From Desulfosarcina widdelii (GTDB lineage Bacteria > Desulfobacterota > Desulfobacteria > Desulfobacterales > Desulfosarcinaceae), in contig NZ_AP021875.1 of assembly GCF_009688965.1 (NCBI RefSeq), positions 992,001 to 1,056,000 on the forward strand: 64,000 nt of DNA. Reading direction: 5' to 3'. Each line of letters begins with the position of its first letter. The stretch's first letter is position 1. A model generated the notes under the pieces. The model saw only the letters and a list, made by a program, of their open reading frames with translations, was not told the DNA's origin and ran no database searches. Made by a program: the position numbers and the translations under genes. This document shows, in pieces, positions 9,096 to 17,856 of the stretch.

Positions 9096-9556
9096 ACCCC
9101 GCGGAACTCCCCGCAAAACAAATATACGCCCTGGACACCGTTGTACTGATTTATTTTCTGGAGCGACATCCCAATTATTACGACGATGCAAAAAAGTTGT
9201 TTCGACGGATTGAAGCAGGTGAAATTTCAGCGGTTCTTTCTACATTGGTTTTTGCCGAACTGCTGGTTCCGGCATTTCGTTTGAACAAAATACAACTCAT
9301 CCAGAAAATTATCCGATCTTTGTCTAACTTCCCGAACCTCAAAATGGTTCCTGTATCTCCGGATATTTCAATCGATGCCGCACGGCTGAGAGCCAAAACC
9401 GGTATCCGCACACCTGATGCCATTCATCTGGCGACAGCCTTTGCGTCCAACGCCGAGGGACTGATAACCAATGACAAAGCGTTGCTTAAAGCTGCCACCG
9501 ACGATTTTCGGATTTGGCTGTTCGATAATCCAAATGGTAAAGGAAAATCGCATTGA
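9086..9556 (+). CDS. PIN-domain ribonuclease toxin (VapC-like)
   Basis: A 156-residue PIN-domain protein, expected to be a metal-dependent RNase. Acidic active-site residues are visible: Asp in YALDTVVLIYF near residue 16, Glu in FAELLVPAF, and the downstream Asp pair in RTPDAIHLATA and LITNDKALLKA. It starts at GTG 9086, inside the end of the antitoxin gene (stop at 9093-9095), and its own stop overlaps the TTG start of glmM. Overlap with an essential cell-wall gene is notable because the toxin-antitoxin transcript could influence glmM expression. Confidence 0.87.
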   Translation: MELNPAELPAKQIYALDTVVLIYFLERHPNYYDDAKKLFRRIEAGEISAVLSTLVFAELLVPAFRLNKIQLIQKIIRSLSNFPNLKMVPVSPDISIDAARLRAKTGIRTPDAIHLATAFASNAEGLITNDKALLKAATDDFRIWLFDNPNGKGKSH

Positions 9557-10914
9557 AAAGATTTTTCGGCACTGACGGAATTCGAGGCGTCGCCAACCGC
9601 TTTCCGCTGGATTGCGAAACGGCGCTGGTTGCAGGACGGGCCATTGCTGTACATTTCAACAAAAACGAAACCGCAACGGGCCGGTTTCTGATTGGTCGTG
9701 ATTCTCGGATATCCGGCAGCATGCTGGCCAACGCCCTGGCTGCGGGAATCTGCTCCATGGGAAGCGATGTCTATCTGGCCGGCGTCATCCCTACGCCTGG
9801 TGTGGCCTACCTGACGGCAGCCGATGGATTCGATGCCGGTATTGTGATTTCAGCGTCTCACAATCCGTTCTACGACAACGGGATCAAACTGTTCGGGAGC
9901 GATGGATTTAAATTGTCTGATGCAGCCGAGGGTTCCATCGAGGCCTTGATCGGTGATCCGCCAGCTCTGGCCAAGCAAAGCAAGGCCGTTCAACAGGTTG
10001 GCCGGATTAACGCTTTCGATGGTGCCGGTTCCCGGTACCGCAAATTTCTGGAAAATGTAGTTTCCGACGGCAGTGGCAAGCCATTCGACGGCATAACTTT
10101 GGTTATTGACGGCTCCAATGGCGCCGCCAGTGAGATCGCTCCCGAGCTTTTCCGATCCCTTGGCGCAACCGTAAAATCAATTTCATGCACGCCGGACGGA
10201 ATCAACATCAACGATAACTGCGGCTCCCAGCATCCCCGGACTTTGGCCCGGGCCGTGGTCGCAGAAAAAGCCGATGCCGGTTTGGCTTTCGATGGCGATG
10301 CCGACAGGTTGATTGCGGTGGACGAAACGGGAACCGTTTTGTCCGGCGATCAGGTAATGGCCATCTGTGCCCGTGATATGCTTTCCAACGGGAAACTGAA
10401 CAGCGCCAAAGTGGTCACCACGGTAATGAGCAATATCGGATTGGGACAGGCGCTGGCGTCCATGGGAATCGAACACCTCAAGACCCAAGTCGGCGACCGT
10501 TACGTGATGGAAGAGATGCGAAAGACCGGTGCGGTTTTGGGCGGCGAAGATTCCGGCCACATGATTTTTTTAAATTACCACACCACCGGCGACGGCATGC
10601 TGGCAGCCATCAAACTTTTGGAGGCCGTGCACGCTGCAGGTAAACCCCTGTCCGAGCTTGCAACCGTCATGACGGTCTTTCCCCAGTGCCTGATCAACGT
10701 AGACGTAACGGCCAAACCCGCCGTCGATACGGTCGATGCCATCGTGACAGCTATCGCCGGTGTAGAAGCGAAACTGGGCGATAAGGGCCGAGTACTGGTG
10801 CGCTATTCGGGGACCCAACCCCAATGCCGGGTGATGGTGGAAGGACCGACCGAGGCAGAAACGCAGTCGTTTTGCAAACAAATCGCCGATGTGGTTGCCG
10901 GAGAATTGGGTTGA
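9553..10914 (+). CDS. glmM: Phosphoglucosamine mutase
   Basis: Converts glucosamine-6-phosphate to glucosamine-1-phosphate for UDP-GlcNAc synthesis. The N-terminus KRFFGTDGIRG is the family signature. The phosphoserine loop SASHNP places the active serine near residue 102, the metal-binding loop DGDADR lies near residue 250, and the C-terminal phosphate-binding loop is RYSGTQPQ. Length (453) is typical. The start is TTG 9553, overlapping the PIN gene stop; it is preferred because it gives the conserved N-terminus exactly. A bidirectional terminator follows. Confidence 0.96.
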   Translation: MKRFFGTDGIRGVANRFPLDCETALVAGRAIAVHFNKNETATGRFLIGRDSRISGSMLANALAAGICSMGSDVYLAGVIPTPGVAYLTAADGFDAGIVISASHNPFYDNGIKLFGSDGFKLSDAAEGSIEALIGDPPALAKQSKAVQQVGRINAFDGAGSRYRKFLENVVSDGSGKPFDGITLVIDGSNGAASEIAPELFRSLGATVKSISCTPDGININDNCGSQHPRTLARAVVAEKADAGLAFDGDADRLIAVDETGTVLSGDQVMAICARDMLSNGKLNSAKVVTTVMSNIGLGQALASMGIEHLKTQVGDRYVMEEMRKTGAVLGGEDSGHMIFLNYHTTGDGMLAAIKLLEAVHAAGKPLSELATVMTVFPQCLINVDVTAKPAVDTVDAIVTAIAGVEAKLGDKGRVLVRYSGTQPQCRVMVEGPTEAETQSFCKQIADVVAGELG

Positions 10915-10999
10915 AAGACTGAAAGATTGATGATGCAAGAAGGGTGGATGAAAGGAAGAAAGTCCTAAGAATCAAATAAGATAAAAACCGTAACTAATT

Positions 11000-11043
11000 A
11001 AAAAACCCCTGATTCGGATAGGTAGCCGAATCAGGGGTTTTTT
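11000..11043. terminator. Bidirectional rho-independent terminator
   Basis: Perfect inverted repeat cccctgattcgg / ccgaatcagggg (stem with an 8-base loop) flanked by an A-run on the left and a T-run on the right. It sits between convergent glmM and the minus-strand Bax-inhibitor-like gene and can terminate both. Confidence 0.93.
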
Positions 11044-11045
11044 CG

Positions 11046-11741
11046 TTATTCGCGGTTGCCGCCAAAAATCATCAGCAGGTACTGAAACATCAGGATAAAA
11101 TCCAGATACAGGGTCAAGGCGCCGATGATTGCGCCTTTTCGAACCACTGCTGCATCGAGACCGGCGGGCTGGGCCATGGCCATGTGTTTGAGCTTCTGGG
11201 TGTCGTAAGCAGTCAGCCCGGTGAACACGATCACACCGATATAGCTGATGATCATCTGCATGCCGGGGCTTTTCAGAAAAATATTGACCACCGAAGCGAT
11301 TAAAATTCCGATCAGTCCCATGAACATGAAATTACCGACTCCGGTCAGATCTTTTTTGGTCACCCAGCCAAAAATGCTGCAGGCCGCAAATGTGCCGGCA
11401 CAAATGAAGAAGGTCGAGGCGATGGATGACATGGTATAGACCAGAAAAATGAACGCCATGGTCGCCCCGTTCAATGCAGCGTAAAACATGAACATGCCGG
11501 TAGCGGTTGAGGCTTTCATTTTTCCGACACGAGCGGCAAGCATGAAAACCAGCGCCAGTTCGCCGATGAAAAAGATCCACCGTGCCTGGTAGACGAATCG
11601 GAGCACCGGCTCATTGTTGGCGACAAACCAGGCAACGCCTCCCGTCAGGGCCAAACCCACAGCCATCCAGTTGTACACACTTCGCACAAACGCGTTTACA
11701 CGTACTTGCGTCTGGCTTCTTTCCATTGGTATCGACTGCAT
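11046..11741 (-). CDS. Bax inhibitor-1/YccA family membrane protein
   Basis: A 231-residue protein with about seven hydrophobic spans and the BI-1 family pattern: N-terminal RVNAFVRSVYNWMAVGLAL, a central FMGLIGILIASVVN span, and the conserved C-terminal FTGLTAYDTQKLK followed by ALTLYLDFILMFQYLL. Members are inner-membrane proteins linked to FtsH-dependent quality control or proton-coupled calcium leak; which applies here cannot be told. The start ATG is preceded by GGAGG in good position. It appears monocistronic, ending at the bidirectional terminator. Confidence 0.9.
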   Translation of the reverse strand: MQSIPMERSQTQVRVNAFVRSVYNWMAVGLALTGGVAWFVANNEPVLRFVYQARWIFFIGELALVFMLAARVGKMKASTATGMFMFYAALNGATMAFIFLVYTMSSIASTFFICAGTFAACSIFGWVTKKDLTGVGNFMFMGLIGILIASVVNIFLKSPGMQMIISYIGVIVFTGLTAYDTQKLKHMAMAQPAGLDAAVVRKGAIIGALTLYLDFILMFQYLLMIFGGNRE

Positions 11742-11904
11742 CTAAAACCTCCGAATGTTGACGTTTAAATCAATTTTTCGTTCATATCTAATGATAATGG
11801 GAATATAACACAGGTTGCTTTATTTTCAAGCACAAAGCTGTTATACAGATTTGCGTCTAACAGGCGTCGTTAACAGTGTTCCAAAAAGTAAAAAATCTCT
11901 TTCT

Positions 11905-11976
11905 CGTCATTTCAGCGAAAGCTGGAATCCATTCTTTTCAGCTTGTTATGGATGCCAGATCAAGTCCGGCATGACG
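11905..11976. repeat. Dispersed CGTCATT...ATGACG repeat element
   Basis: A short element bounded by cgtcattt on the left and aatgacg-like catgacg on the right, with internal agcgaaagctggaatcc and gatcaagtccggc. It resembles the two elements at 40588 and 42945 (same tip sequences and a nearby tagcg). It lies in the 313-base gene-free gap between the Bax-inhibitor-like gene and the next small gene; the rest of the gap is AT-rich and shows nothing else convincing. Confidence 0.55.
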
Positions 11977-12054
11977 CGTTAGCGACTTTTCACGATGCTG
12001 TCAATTTTCGGACAAAAACTTTGGTCATCCGCTTTAAGACCCCCGTCAATCGCT

Positions 12055-12360
12055 ATGAAACCGGAACAACTCTATCAGGACCTTAAAGATCTGGCGGAAA
12101 AACTGGATCTCACCGTTTCCGAGCAAAGTTTTCGTTCCAGCGGCATACCGGTGAAAAGTGGATTTTGCATTATAAAAGGTAAGATGCACTGCATTATCGA
12201 TAAAAATATTTCGTTGCACAAAAAGACGCAGGTGCTGGCAGAAGTGTTGTTCGATTTGCCCCATGAAAGTCTTTACGTTGTACCTGCCGTCAGGGATACC
12301 ATCAAAAAATATGGCAAACCGAAAGGGGATGCCGGGAAAAACAACCTCTTGGATTCATAA
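12055..12360 (+). CDS. Hypothetical protein, 101 residues
   Basis: Not recognised. The chosen start ATG 12055 gives MKPEQLYQDLKDLAEKL, a helical acidic N-terminus, followed by a beta-rich segment (SGFCIIKGKMHCIIDKN) and a C-terminal helix. A longer version from ATG 11995 would add 20 residues without conserved character and would overlap the dispersed repeat region. It is soluble by appearance, with two cysteines. It precedes xseA by 89 bases on the same strand, but a perfect TTGACA at 12362-12367 suggests xseA may have its own promoter. Confidence 0.6.
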   Translation: MKPEQLYQDLKDLAEKLDLTVSEQSFRSSGIPVKSGFCIIKGKMHCIIDKNISLHKKTQVLAEVLFDLPHESLYVVPAVRDTIKKYGKPKGDAGKNNLLDS

Positions 12361-12449
12361 TTTGACATAATATATCTTATCAGACGTTATATGTATCAGG
12401 AGATTATTTTTTACAATTGTGGTCCCCACAACAAATCACTGCCTTTGCA

Positions 12450-13811
12450 ATGAAACCAACTACCGTCGCGAACAATCCGCCAAAACAGCATATCTATTCC
12501 ATCAGCGAACTGAACAGCAACATTAAGCAACTGCTTGAGGACAAGTATCCTTTCCTATGGATATCAGGAGAAATATCAAATTACAGAGTTCCTTCTTCAG
12601 GCCATTGCTATTTTACATTGAAGGATTCGCGATCCCAGATCAGCGCCGTGCTGTTCCGCAACCAGGCGGCAAGCTTGGCATTCCGACCCAAAGACGGCAT
12701 GGCCGTCATCGGCTTCGGCAGAGTCGCCGTTTATGAACCGCGCGGATCGTACCAGATTGTTTTTGAATACCTTGAGCCCAGAGGCATCGGCAACCTTCAA
12801 ATCGCTTTTGAAAAACTCAAACGCCAGCTATCCGCCGAGGGTCTTTTCGATGAACTGTCCAAAAAAACATTACCGAAGATCCCGAAAACTATCGCAATCG
12901 TTACATCACCCACCGGCGCCGCTATACGTGATTTCATCCAGGTAGCTCAACGACGGTTTGCCAATTTGCCGATTCAGGTGGTTCCGGTCCGGGTTCAGGG
13001 GGAATCGGCTCCACGGGAAATCATCCAGGCTCTGACATGGCTGAATGAATTCGGATCCTGCGATGTCATCGTGCTGGCCCGAGGCGGTGGATCCATTGAA
13101 GATCTTTGGGCATTCAACGACGAACAGGTTGCCCGGACCATTTTTAAATCCCGAATTCCGGTGGTTTCGGCAATCGGCCACGAGACGGACTTCACCATTG
13201 CCGACTTCGTTGCCGACCTGAGGGCTCCGACACCATCGGCTGCCGCGGAAATCGTTGTTCCCTTAAAAACCGAGTTGCAAAGCCGAATCTATGAAATGAA
13301 ACGGAAACTTTATGTTTCCACATCCTCCAGCCTAAAATTGTTAGAAAAACAATTTATCGGGTTACGCAATCGGATCGTTCATCCCAAGCGCAGGCTTCAG
13401 GACTGGCGCATGCGGCAGGACGATTTGGCGACGCGGTTAACGACAACCATCAACGATGTTATCACGCGAAAAAAAGAACGCATCGCTTTTCGCCGGGAAA
13501 TGCTGTTGCAAGGTTCACCGGTAAAAAACATCACGACGTTGCGGATGCGTCTCGATAATTTTCAGCAGGCATTGAACGGGGAAATGTTCTACAAATTGCA
13601 GGACCGAAGGACTTTTCTTTGTAAAAACAGCGCAATGCTCGATGCGTTAAACCCGATGGCGATTCTTCAGCGCGGATACAGCATTACCCGTAGCCTTCCG
13701 AATCGAACCATTGTTCGCGATGCCAGCGAAGTCAAAACCGATCAACAGTTGGAGGTGGTGCTGGCCAGCGGAAAGTTGCAGGTTACCGTAACCGATAAAC
13801 AGACCCAATAA
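12450..13811 (+). CDS. xseA: Exodeoxyribonuclease VII large subunit
   Basis: Catalytic subunit of exonuclease VII, which degrades single-stranded DNA to short oligonucleotides. The N-terminal OB fold contains ISGEISNYRVPSSGHCYFTLK, and the nuclease region contains TSPTGAAIRDF, ARGGGSIEDLWAFNDE and AIGHETDFTIADFVAD, all family hallmarks. A coiled-coil region follows, then RGYSITR near the end. I prefer ATG 12450 (453 residues); TTG 12417 in the same frame has an AGGAG 14 bases upstream and cannot be excluded. First gene of a run through tlyA. Confidence 0.95.
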   Translation: MKPTTVANNPPKQHIYSISELNSNIKQLLEDKYPFLWISGEISNYRVPSSGHCYFTLKDSRSQISAVLFRNQAASLAFRPKDGMAVIGFGRVAVYEPRGSYQIVFEYLEPRGIGNLQIAFEKLKRQLSAEGLFDELSKKTLPKIPKTIAIVTSPTGAAIRDFIQVAQRRFANLPIQVVPVRVQGESAPREIIQALTWLNEFGSCDVIVLARGGGSIEDLWAFNDEQVARTIFKSRIPVVSAIGHETDFTIADFVADLRAPTPSAAAEIVVPLKTELQSRIYEMKRKLYVSTSSSLKLLEKQFIGLRNRIVHPKRRLQDWRMRQDDLATRLTTTINDVITRKKERIAFRREMLLQGSPVKNITTLRMRLDNFQQALNGEMFYKLQDRRTFLCKNSAMLDALNPMAILQRGYSITRSLPNRTIVRDASEVKTDQQLEVVLASGKLQVTVTDKQTQ

Positions 13812-13877
13812 CATGATTTGCCGTTATCATTTTAAATGGTTACAAAAAAACCACGGAAATTAAGGATGATTGATACT

Positions 13878-14117
13878 ATGGCTAAAAAGGCGCCGCCCAG
13901 TTTTGAAAAAGCGGTCGACGAACTGGAAAAAATCGTCAAATCCCTGGAATCCGGTGATCTTCCGCTGGAAAAAGCGCTTGAAAAATTTGAGGCCGGCATC
14001 AAACTGTCCCGCTATTGCAGCGAAAAGCTGGACGATGCTGAAAAACGGGTCACACTGCTGATGGCCGATGAAAACGGCGAAACCATCGAAAAATCATTTG
14101 ACGTCGAATCTGAATAA
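13878..14117 (+). CDS. xseB: Exodeoxyribonuclease VII small subunit
   Basis: A 79-residue small subunit that decorates the XseA coiled coil. Family pattern [20 protein letters not shown], then [18 protein letters not shown] and [12 protein letters not shown] 13878 is preferred because AAGGA precedes it at 11 bases and it matches the usual N-terminus; ATG 13836 would add 14 residues. Separated from xseA by 66 bases and from ispA by 13, in one operon. Confidence 0.94.
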   Translation: MAKKAPPSFEKAVDELEKIVKSLESGDLPLEKALEKFEAGIKLSRYCSEKLDDAEKRVTLLMADENGETIEKSFDVESE

Positions 14118-14130
14118 CCAAAAGGCGCGC

Positions 14131-15027
14131 ATGTTCGATTTGAAACCCTACCTGGAAGTTCAAAGGCAGCGGGTGGATGCGTCCTTGAAAAGCTACCTGG
14201 GCCCTGAAGATGCATCTAATTCACGGGTGACCCAAGCCATGGCTTATTCCGTCATGGCCGGGGGCAAGCGCCTGAGACCGATACTTTGCATTGCCGGTGC
14301 CCAAGCGGTTGGCGGCGACCATGAAGCGGTTACCGCCCTGGCTTGCGCGCTGGAGATGGTCCACACCTATTCGTTGATCCATGACGATCTGCCGGCCATG
14401 GACGACGACGAGAAAAGACGGGGAAAGTTCACTTGCCACGTTCAATTCGACGAAGCCACGGCGATTCTGGCCGGCGATGCCCTGCTGACCCTGGCTTTCG
14501 AAATCCTGGCAACCACCGCTAGCCAATGTCAGGCTGCCGAACATCCCAAGTGGCTGCGCGCAATCGGAAAAATTGCATCCGCTGCTGGTTGTAACGGGAT
14601 GATCGAGGGGCAGATGCGGGATATCGCCTTCGAGGGCACGGTCATTTCCATCGAACAACTCGAAGCCCTTCACGGACTGAAAACCGGTAAACTGATTCAA
14701 GCATCCGTGGTTTCCGGGGGTATGGTCGCCGGAGCTTCGGAAATTCAGCTTCAGGCACTGGGCGCCTATGCCGCCCACATTGGCTTGGCGTTCCAGGTGG
14801 CCGACGACATCCTCAACGTAACGGGTGACCCTGAGCGGTTGGGAAAGGCCACCGGTACGGATCAGGCGCGCGGCAAAAACACCTACCCTTTACTGATCGG
14901 TCTTGCGTCCTCTCAACACCTGGCCGGCCAACTGGTGGACAAAGCCTTGAACGCGTTAGCTGCTTTTGATAAGAAAGCTGACCCTTTACGTGCAATTGCA
15001 CGCTATGTTGTTGAAAGGAATAGATAA
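14131..15027 (+). CDS. ispA: Farnesyl/geranyl diphosphate synthase
   Basis: Class I trans-prenyltransferase condensing IPP with DMAPP or GPP. The first aspartate-rich motif HDDLPAMDDDE is near residue 84, the second VADDILNVTGD near residue 223, with GGKRLRP near residue 50 and GLKTGKL between them. Length of 298 residues matches bacterial FPP synthases. ATG 14131 gives the expected N-terminus; an upstream ATG would overlap xseB. Neighbouring dxs supplies the precursor pathway, which supports the assignment. Confidence 0.94.
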   Translation: MFDLKPYLEVQRQRVDASLKSYLGPEDASNSRVTQAMAYSVMAGGKRLRPILCIAGAQAVGGDHEAVTALACALEMVHTYSLIHDDLPAMDDDEKRRGKFTCHVQFDEATAILAGDALLTLAFEILATTASQCQAAEHPKWLRAIGKIASAAGCNGMIEGQMRDIAFEGTVISIEQLEALHGLKTGKLIQASVVSGGMVAGASEIQLQALGAYAAHIGLAFQVADDILNVTGDPERLGKATGTDQARGKNTYPLLIGLASSQHLAGQLVDKALNALAAFDKKADPLRAIARYVVERNR

Positions 15028-15104
15028 TCGTTTACGGTTATTCGAAACGGGTTGATCTGCGCCCCATCGAACAGTAATGGACACATAGCTTCGGAGCTTA
15101 CGCC

Positions 15105-17000
15105 TTGCATCCATCTTCGCATTTGCTCGATACCATCGATTCTCCTGAAGATTTGAAAAAACTGAGCCGCAGCGCTCTGCCTGACCTGGCCAAGGAAATC
15201 CGCAAGACCATTGTCGATGTGGTTTCCATTTCCGGGGGGCATCTGGCTTCCAGTCTTGGCGCAGTGGAATTGGGCATTGCCCTTCATTACGTTTTTAACA
15301 CCCCTCGAGATAAAATTTTGTGGGATGTGGGCCATCAGGCCTATGCGCACAAACTGCTAACCGGTCGCAGAGAACAATTTGCCACCTTGCGCCGACACGG
15401 CGGCCTTTCCGGCTTTACCAAACGCAGCGAAAGTTCCTACGATGCATTTACCACCGGACACAGCAGCACATCCATTTCCGCCGGACTGGGGATCGCATGC
15501 GCCAAGCATCTGAAGAAAGATACCTCCAAAGTGGTCGCGGTGATCGGAGATGGATCCCTGACGGCGGGGCTGGCCTACGAAGGGTTGAACCAGACCGGCG
15601 ACACGCACAAGGACAAGGATTTGATCGTCATCCTGAACGACAATGAAATGTCCATTTCGCAGAACGTCGGCGCCCTCTCCTCTTTGCTCAGCCGTACGTT
15701 TTCGGCCTCGCGACTGCAATCGCTGCGCAAGGAATTCGGCGAATTTCTAAAATCCCTGCCTCGTATCGGCGAAAACGTTTATCAGTTGGCCAAACGCAGC
15801 GAGGAATCATTTAAAACCTTCGTGACGCCCGGGATGCTCTTCGAAGCCTTCAATTTCGAGTATTTCGGGCCCATCGACGGACACAATCTGAACCACCTGA
15901 TCGATATTCTCAACAATATCAAAACAATCAAAGAACCGGTACTGCTGCACGTCATTACGAAAAAAGGCAAGGGATACCCACAGGCAGAAAAAAATCCGGT
16001 CTATTTTCACGGTGTCGGCTCTTTTGACATCGATACGGGCGTTTGCCGTCCCAAGAAAACCAATGCGCCCAGCTACACCGAGGTGTTCGGCCAAACCATG
16101 GTGGAACTGGCCAGGACAAACGACAAGATCATCGCCGTTACCGCGGCCATGCCCGAAGGTACCGGCCTGGTTCCCTTTTCCAAGTCCTTTCCCGACAGAT
16201 TTTTCGATGTCGGCATCGCCGAACAGCACGGCGTTACCTTTGCCGCCGGAATGGCCACCGAAGGCTACTGCCCGGTCGTGGCAATCTATTCCACCTTTCT
16301 GCAGCGCGCTTTTGATCAGATCATTCACGATGTCTGCATCGAAAACCTACCGGTGGTCTTCGCACTGGATCGCGGCGGGATTGTCGGCGAGGACGGACCA
16401 ACCCATCACGGGCTGTTTGACATCTCGTTTTTAAGAACCATTCCCAACATGGTCGTCATGGCTCCCAAGGATGAAAACGAATTGCGCCGGATGCTGGCCA
16501 CCGCGGTAGCACACAGCGGTCCCATCGCATTGCGATATCCGCGTGGACAGGCCGTTGGTGTGGATCTGGATGAACCCATCGAAACGATCCCCATCGGCTC
16601 GGCCGAGGTCCTGGACCGTGGAGACGACATTCTGATTCTCGCCATCGGCAGCATGGTGAGCGAAGCCCAGTGCGCCGCCGAACAACTTGCCGGAAGCCAT
16701 GCTGTCCAAGCAACCGTGGTCAACGCCAGGTTTGTCAAACCGCTGGACCGCGACCTGATTCTGCCGTTGGCACGATCCATCGGACGTGTGATTACAGTGG
16801 AGGAAAATGCGGTTCAGGGCGGATTCGGCAGTGCGATCCTCGAATTGCTGAACGACAATGGCATCTGCAACGTAAAGGTCAAGCGTTTGGGAATCGACGA
16901 CGTTTTTGTCGAGCACGGCCCGCAGCGCGCACTGCGGAGCAAGTATCGTATGGATGCGGCGGCCATTGTCGAAAACGCCCGAGAGATGATGGAAGATTGA
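15105..17000 (+). CDS. dxs: 1-deoxy-D-xylulose-5-phosphate synthase
   Basis: First enzyme of the MEP isoprenoid pathway, condensing pyruvate and glyceraldehyde-3-phosphate with thiamine diphosphate. TPP-binding motif runs from [15 protein letters not shown] to NDNEMSIS (residues about 148-188). The pyrimidine domain has [12 protein letters not shown], and the C-terminal domain follows. Length 631 is typical. TTG 15105 is supported by GGAG at 15093-15096. Its stop overlaps the TTG start of tlyA. Confidence 0.97.
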   Translation: MHPSSHLLDTIDSPEDLKKLSRSALPDLAKEIRKTIVDVVSISGGHLASSLGAVELGIALHYVFNTPRDKILWDVGHQAYAHKLLTGRREQFATLRRHGGLSGFTKRSESSYDAFTTGHSSTSISAGLGIACAKHLKKDTSKVVAVIGDGSLTAGLAYEGLNQTGDTHKDKDLIVILNDNEMSISQNVGALSSLLSRTFSASRLQSLRKEFGEFLKSLPRIGENVYQLAKRSEESFKTFVTPGMLFEAFNFEYFGPIDGHNLNHLIDILNNIKTIKEPVLLHVITKKGKGYPQAEKNPVYFHGVGSFDIDTGVCRPKKTNAPSYTEVFGQTMVELARTNDKIIAVTAAMPEGTGLVPFSKSFPDRFFDVGIAEQHGVTFAAGMATEGYCPVVAIYSTFLQRAFDQIIHDVCIENLPVVFALDRGGIVGEDGPTHHGLFDISFLRTIPNMVVMAPKDENELRRMLATAVAHSGPIALRYPRGQAVGVDLDEPIETIPIGSAEVLDRGDDILILAIGSMVSEAQCAAEQLAGSHAVQATVVNARFVKPLDRDLILPLARSIGRVITVEENAVQGGFGSAILELLNDNGICNVKVKRLGIDDVFVEHGPQRALRSKYRMDAAAIVENAREMMED

Positions 17001-17740
17001 AAAAGCGTATCGACACCCTGCTGGTCGAAAAAAACATTTGCTCCAGCCGCCAACGCGCCAAAGCCCTGATCATGAGCGGCCGTGTGCTGGTCAACCGGCA
17101 GCGCTGCGACAAACCGGGCACCCGCTATCCCGAAGATGCCGTGGTCAGCCTCAAAGGCGAGGATCTGCCCTACGTAAGCCGGGGTGGGTTAAAATTGGAG
17201 GCAGCCCTGAAGGCCAATCGCATCGACTGCACCTGCATGGTCTGCATGGATGTGGGTGCATCCACCGGCGGCTTTACCGACTGTCTGCTGCAAAACGGAG
17301 CCGAGCTGGTTTTCGCCGTCGACGTGGGCTATGGTCAACTGGCATGGAGGCTGCGCCAGGACAGCCGCGTTGTCGTCATCGAACGCACCAATATCCGCAC
17401 CATGGACCCCACTGTGATCACGCGTCCCGTCGACCTGGTGACCATCGACGCCTCTTTCATCTCCCTTAAGATCGTCGTACCGGCGGCCCTGCCCTTTTTA
17501 AAGCCCGACGGAATCGTTCTGGCGCTGATCAAACCCCAGTTCGAAGCCGGCAAGGGCAGGGTCGGAAAAGGCGGGGTGGTCAAAGACCCTGCACTGCACG
17601 CCGAAATTATCGCATCGCTGCATGATTTTTTTTCCGAGCTTGCGCTTATTTGCGGTCCGGTCGTCCCCTCCCCTGTCCTGGGTCCCAAGGGCAACCAGGA
17701 ATTCCTTATCCTGCTGCGACGAACACCTCCGGAAGTGTAA
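16997..17740 (+). CDS. tlyA: TlyA-type rRNA 2'-O-methyltransferase (S4 plus FtsJ-like domain)
   Basis: The N-terminal S4 RNA-binding domain ([20 protein letters not shown]) is followed by an FtsJ-like SAM methyltransferase domain with [15 protein letters not shown] near residue 80, a [10 protein letters not shown] segment and LIKPQFEAG. Members methylate ribose of cytidines in 16S and 23S rRNA; some are called hemolysin A, which I regard as historical. The start TTG 16997 overlaps the dxs stop (TTGA), giving 247 residues. Frequently adjacent to dxs in bacteria, so context agrees. Confidence 0.92.
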   Translation: MKKRIDTLLVEKNICSSRQRAKALIMSGRVLVNRQRCDKPGTRYPEDAVVSLKGEDLPYVSRGGLKLEAALKANRIDCTCMVCMDVGASTGGFTDCLLQNGAELVFAVDVGYGQLAWRLRQDSRVVVIERTNIRTMDPTVITRPVDLVTIDASFISLKIVVPAALPFLKPDGIVLALIKPQFEAGKGRVGKGGVVKDPALHAEIIASLHDFFSELALICGPVVPSPVLGPKGNQEFLILLRRTPPEV

Positions 17741-17856
17741 CTGCCCGATTTTTTGAACTTGATTTTTTTACGCCTTCGATCTAATAATGCTTGTTTTAAT
17801 CAAAATCTAACCGAAGTGAAGAAATTTCAATGAAGAGAGGAGCTTGAGAGGGTCAA

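Noticed and set aside
12362..12392. TTGACA with downstream AT-rich sequence as an xseA promoter
   Set aside because: The -35 is perfect, but no hexamer at 16-18 bases matches TATAAT at more than three positions; mentioned only as a possibility.
16670..16996. In-frame upstream extension of tlyA into dxs
   Set aside because: Would overlap 330 bases of dxs and lacks family N-terminus; TTG 16997 starts the S4 domain properly.
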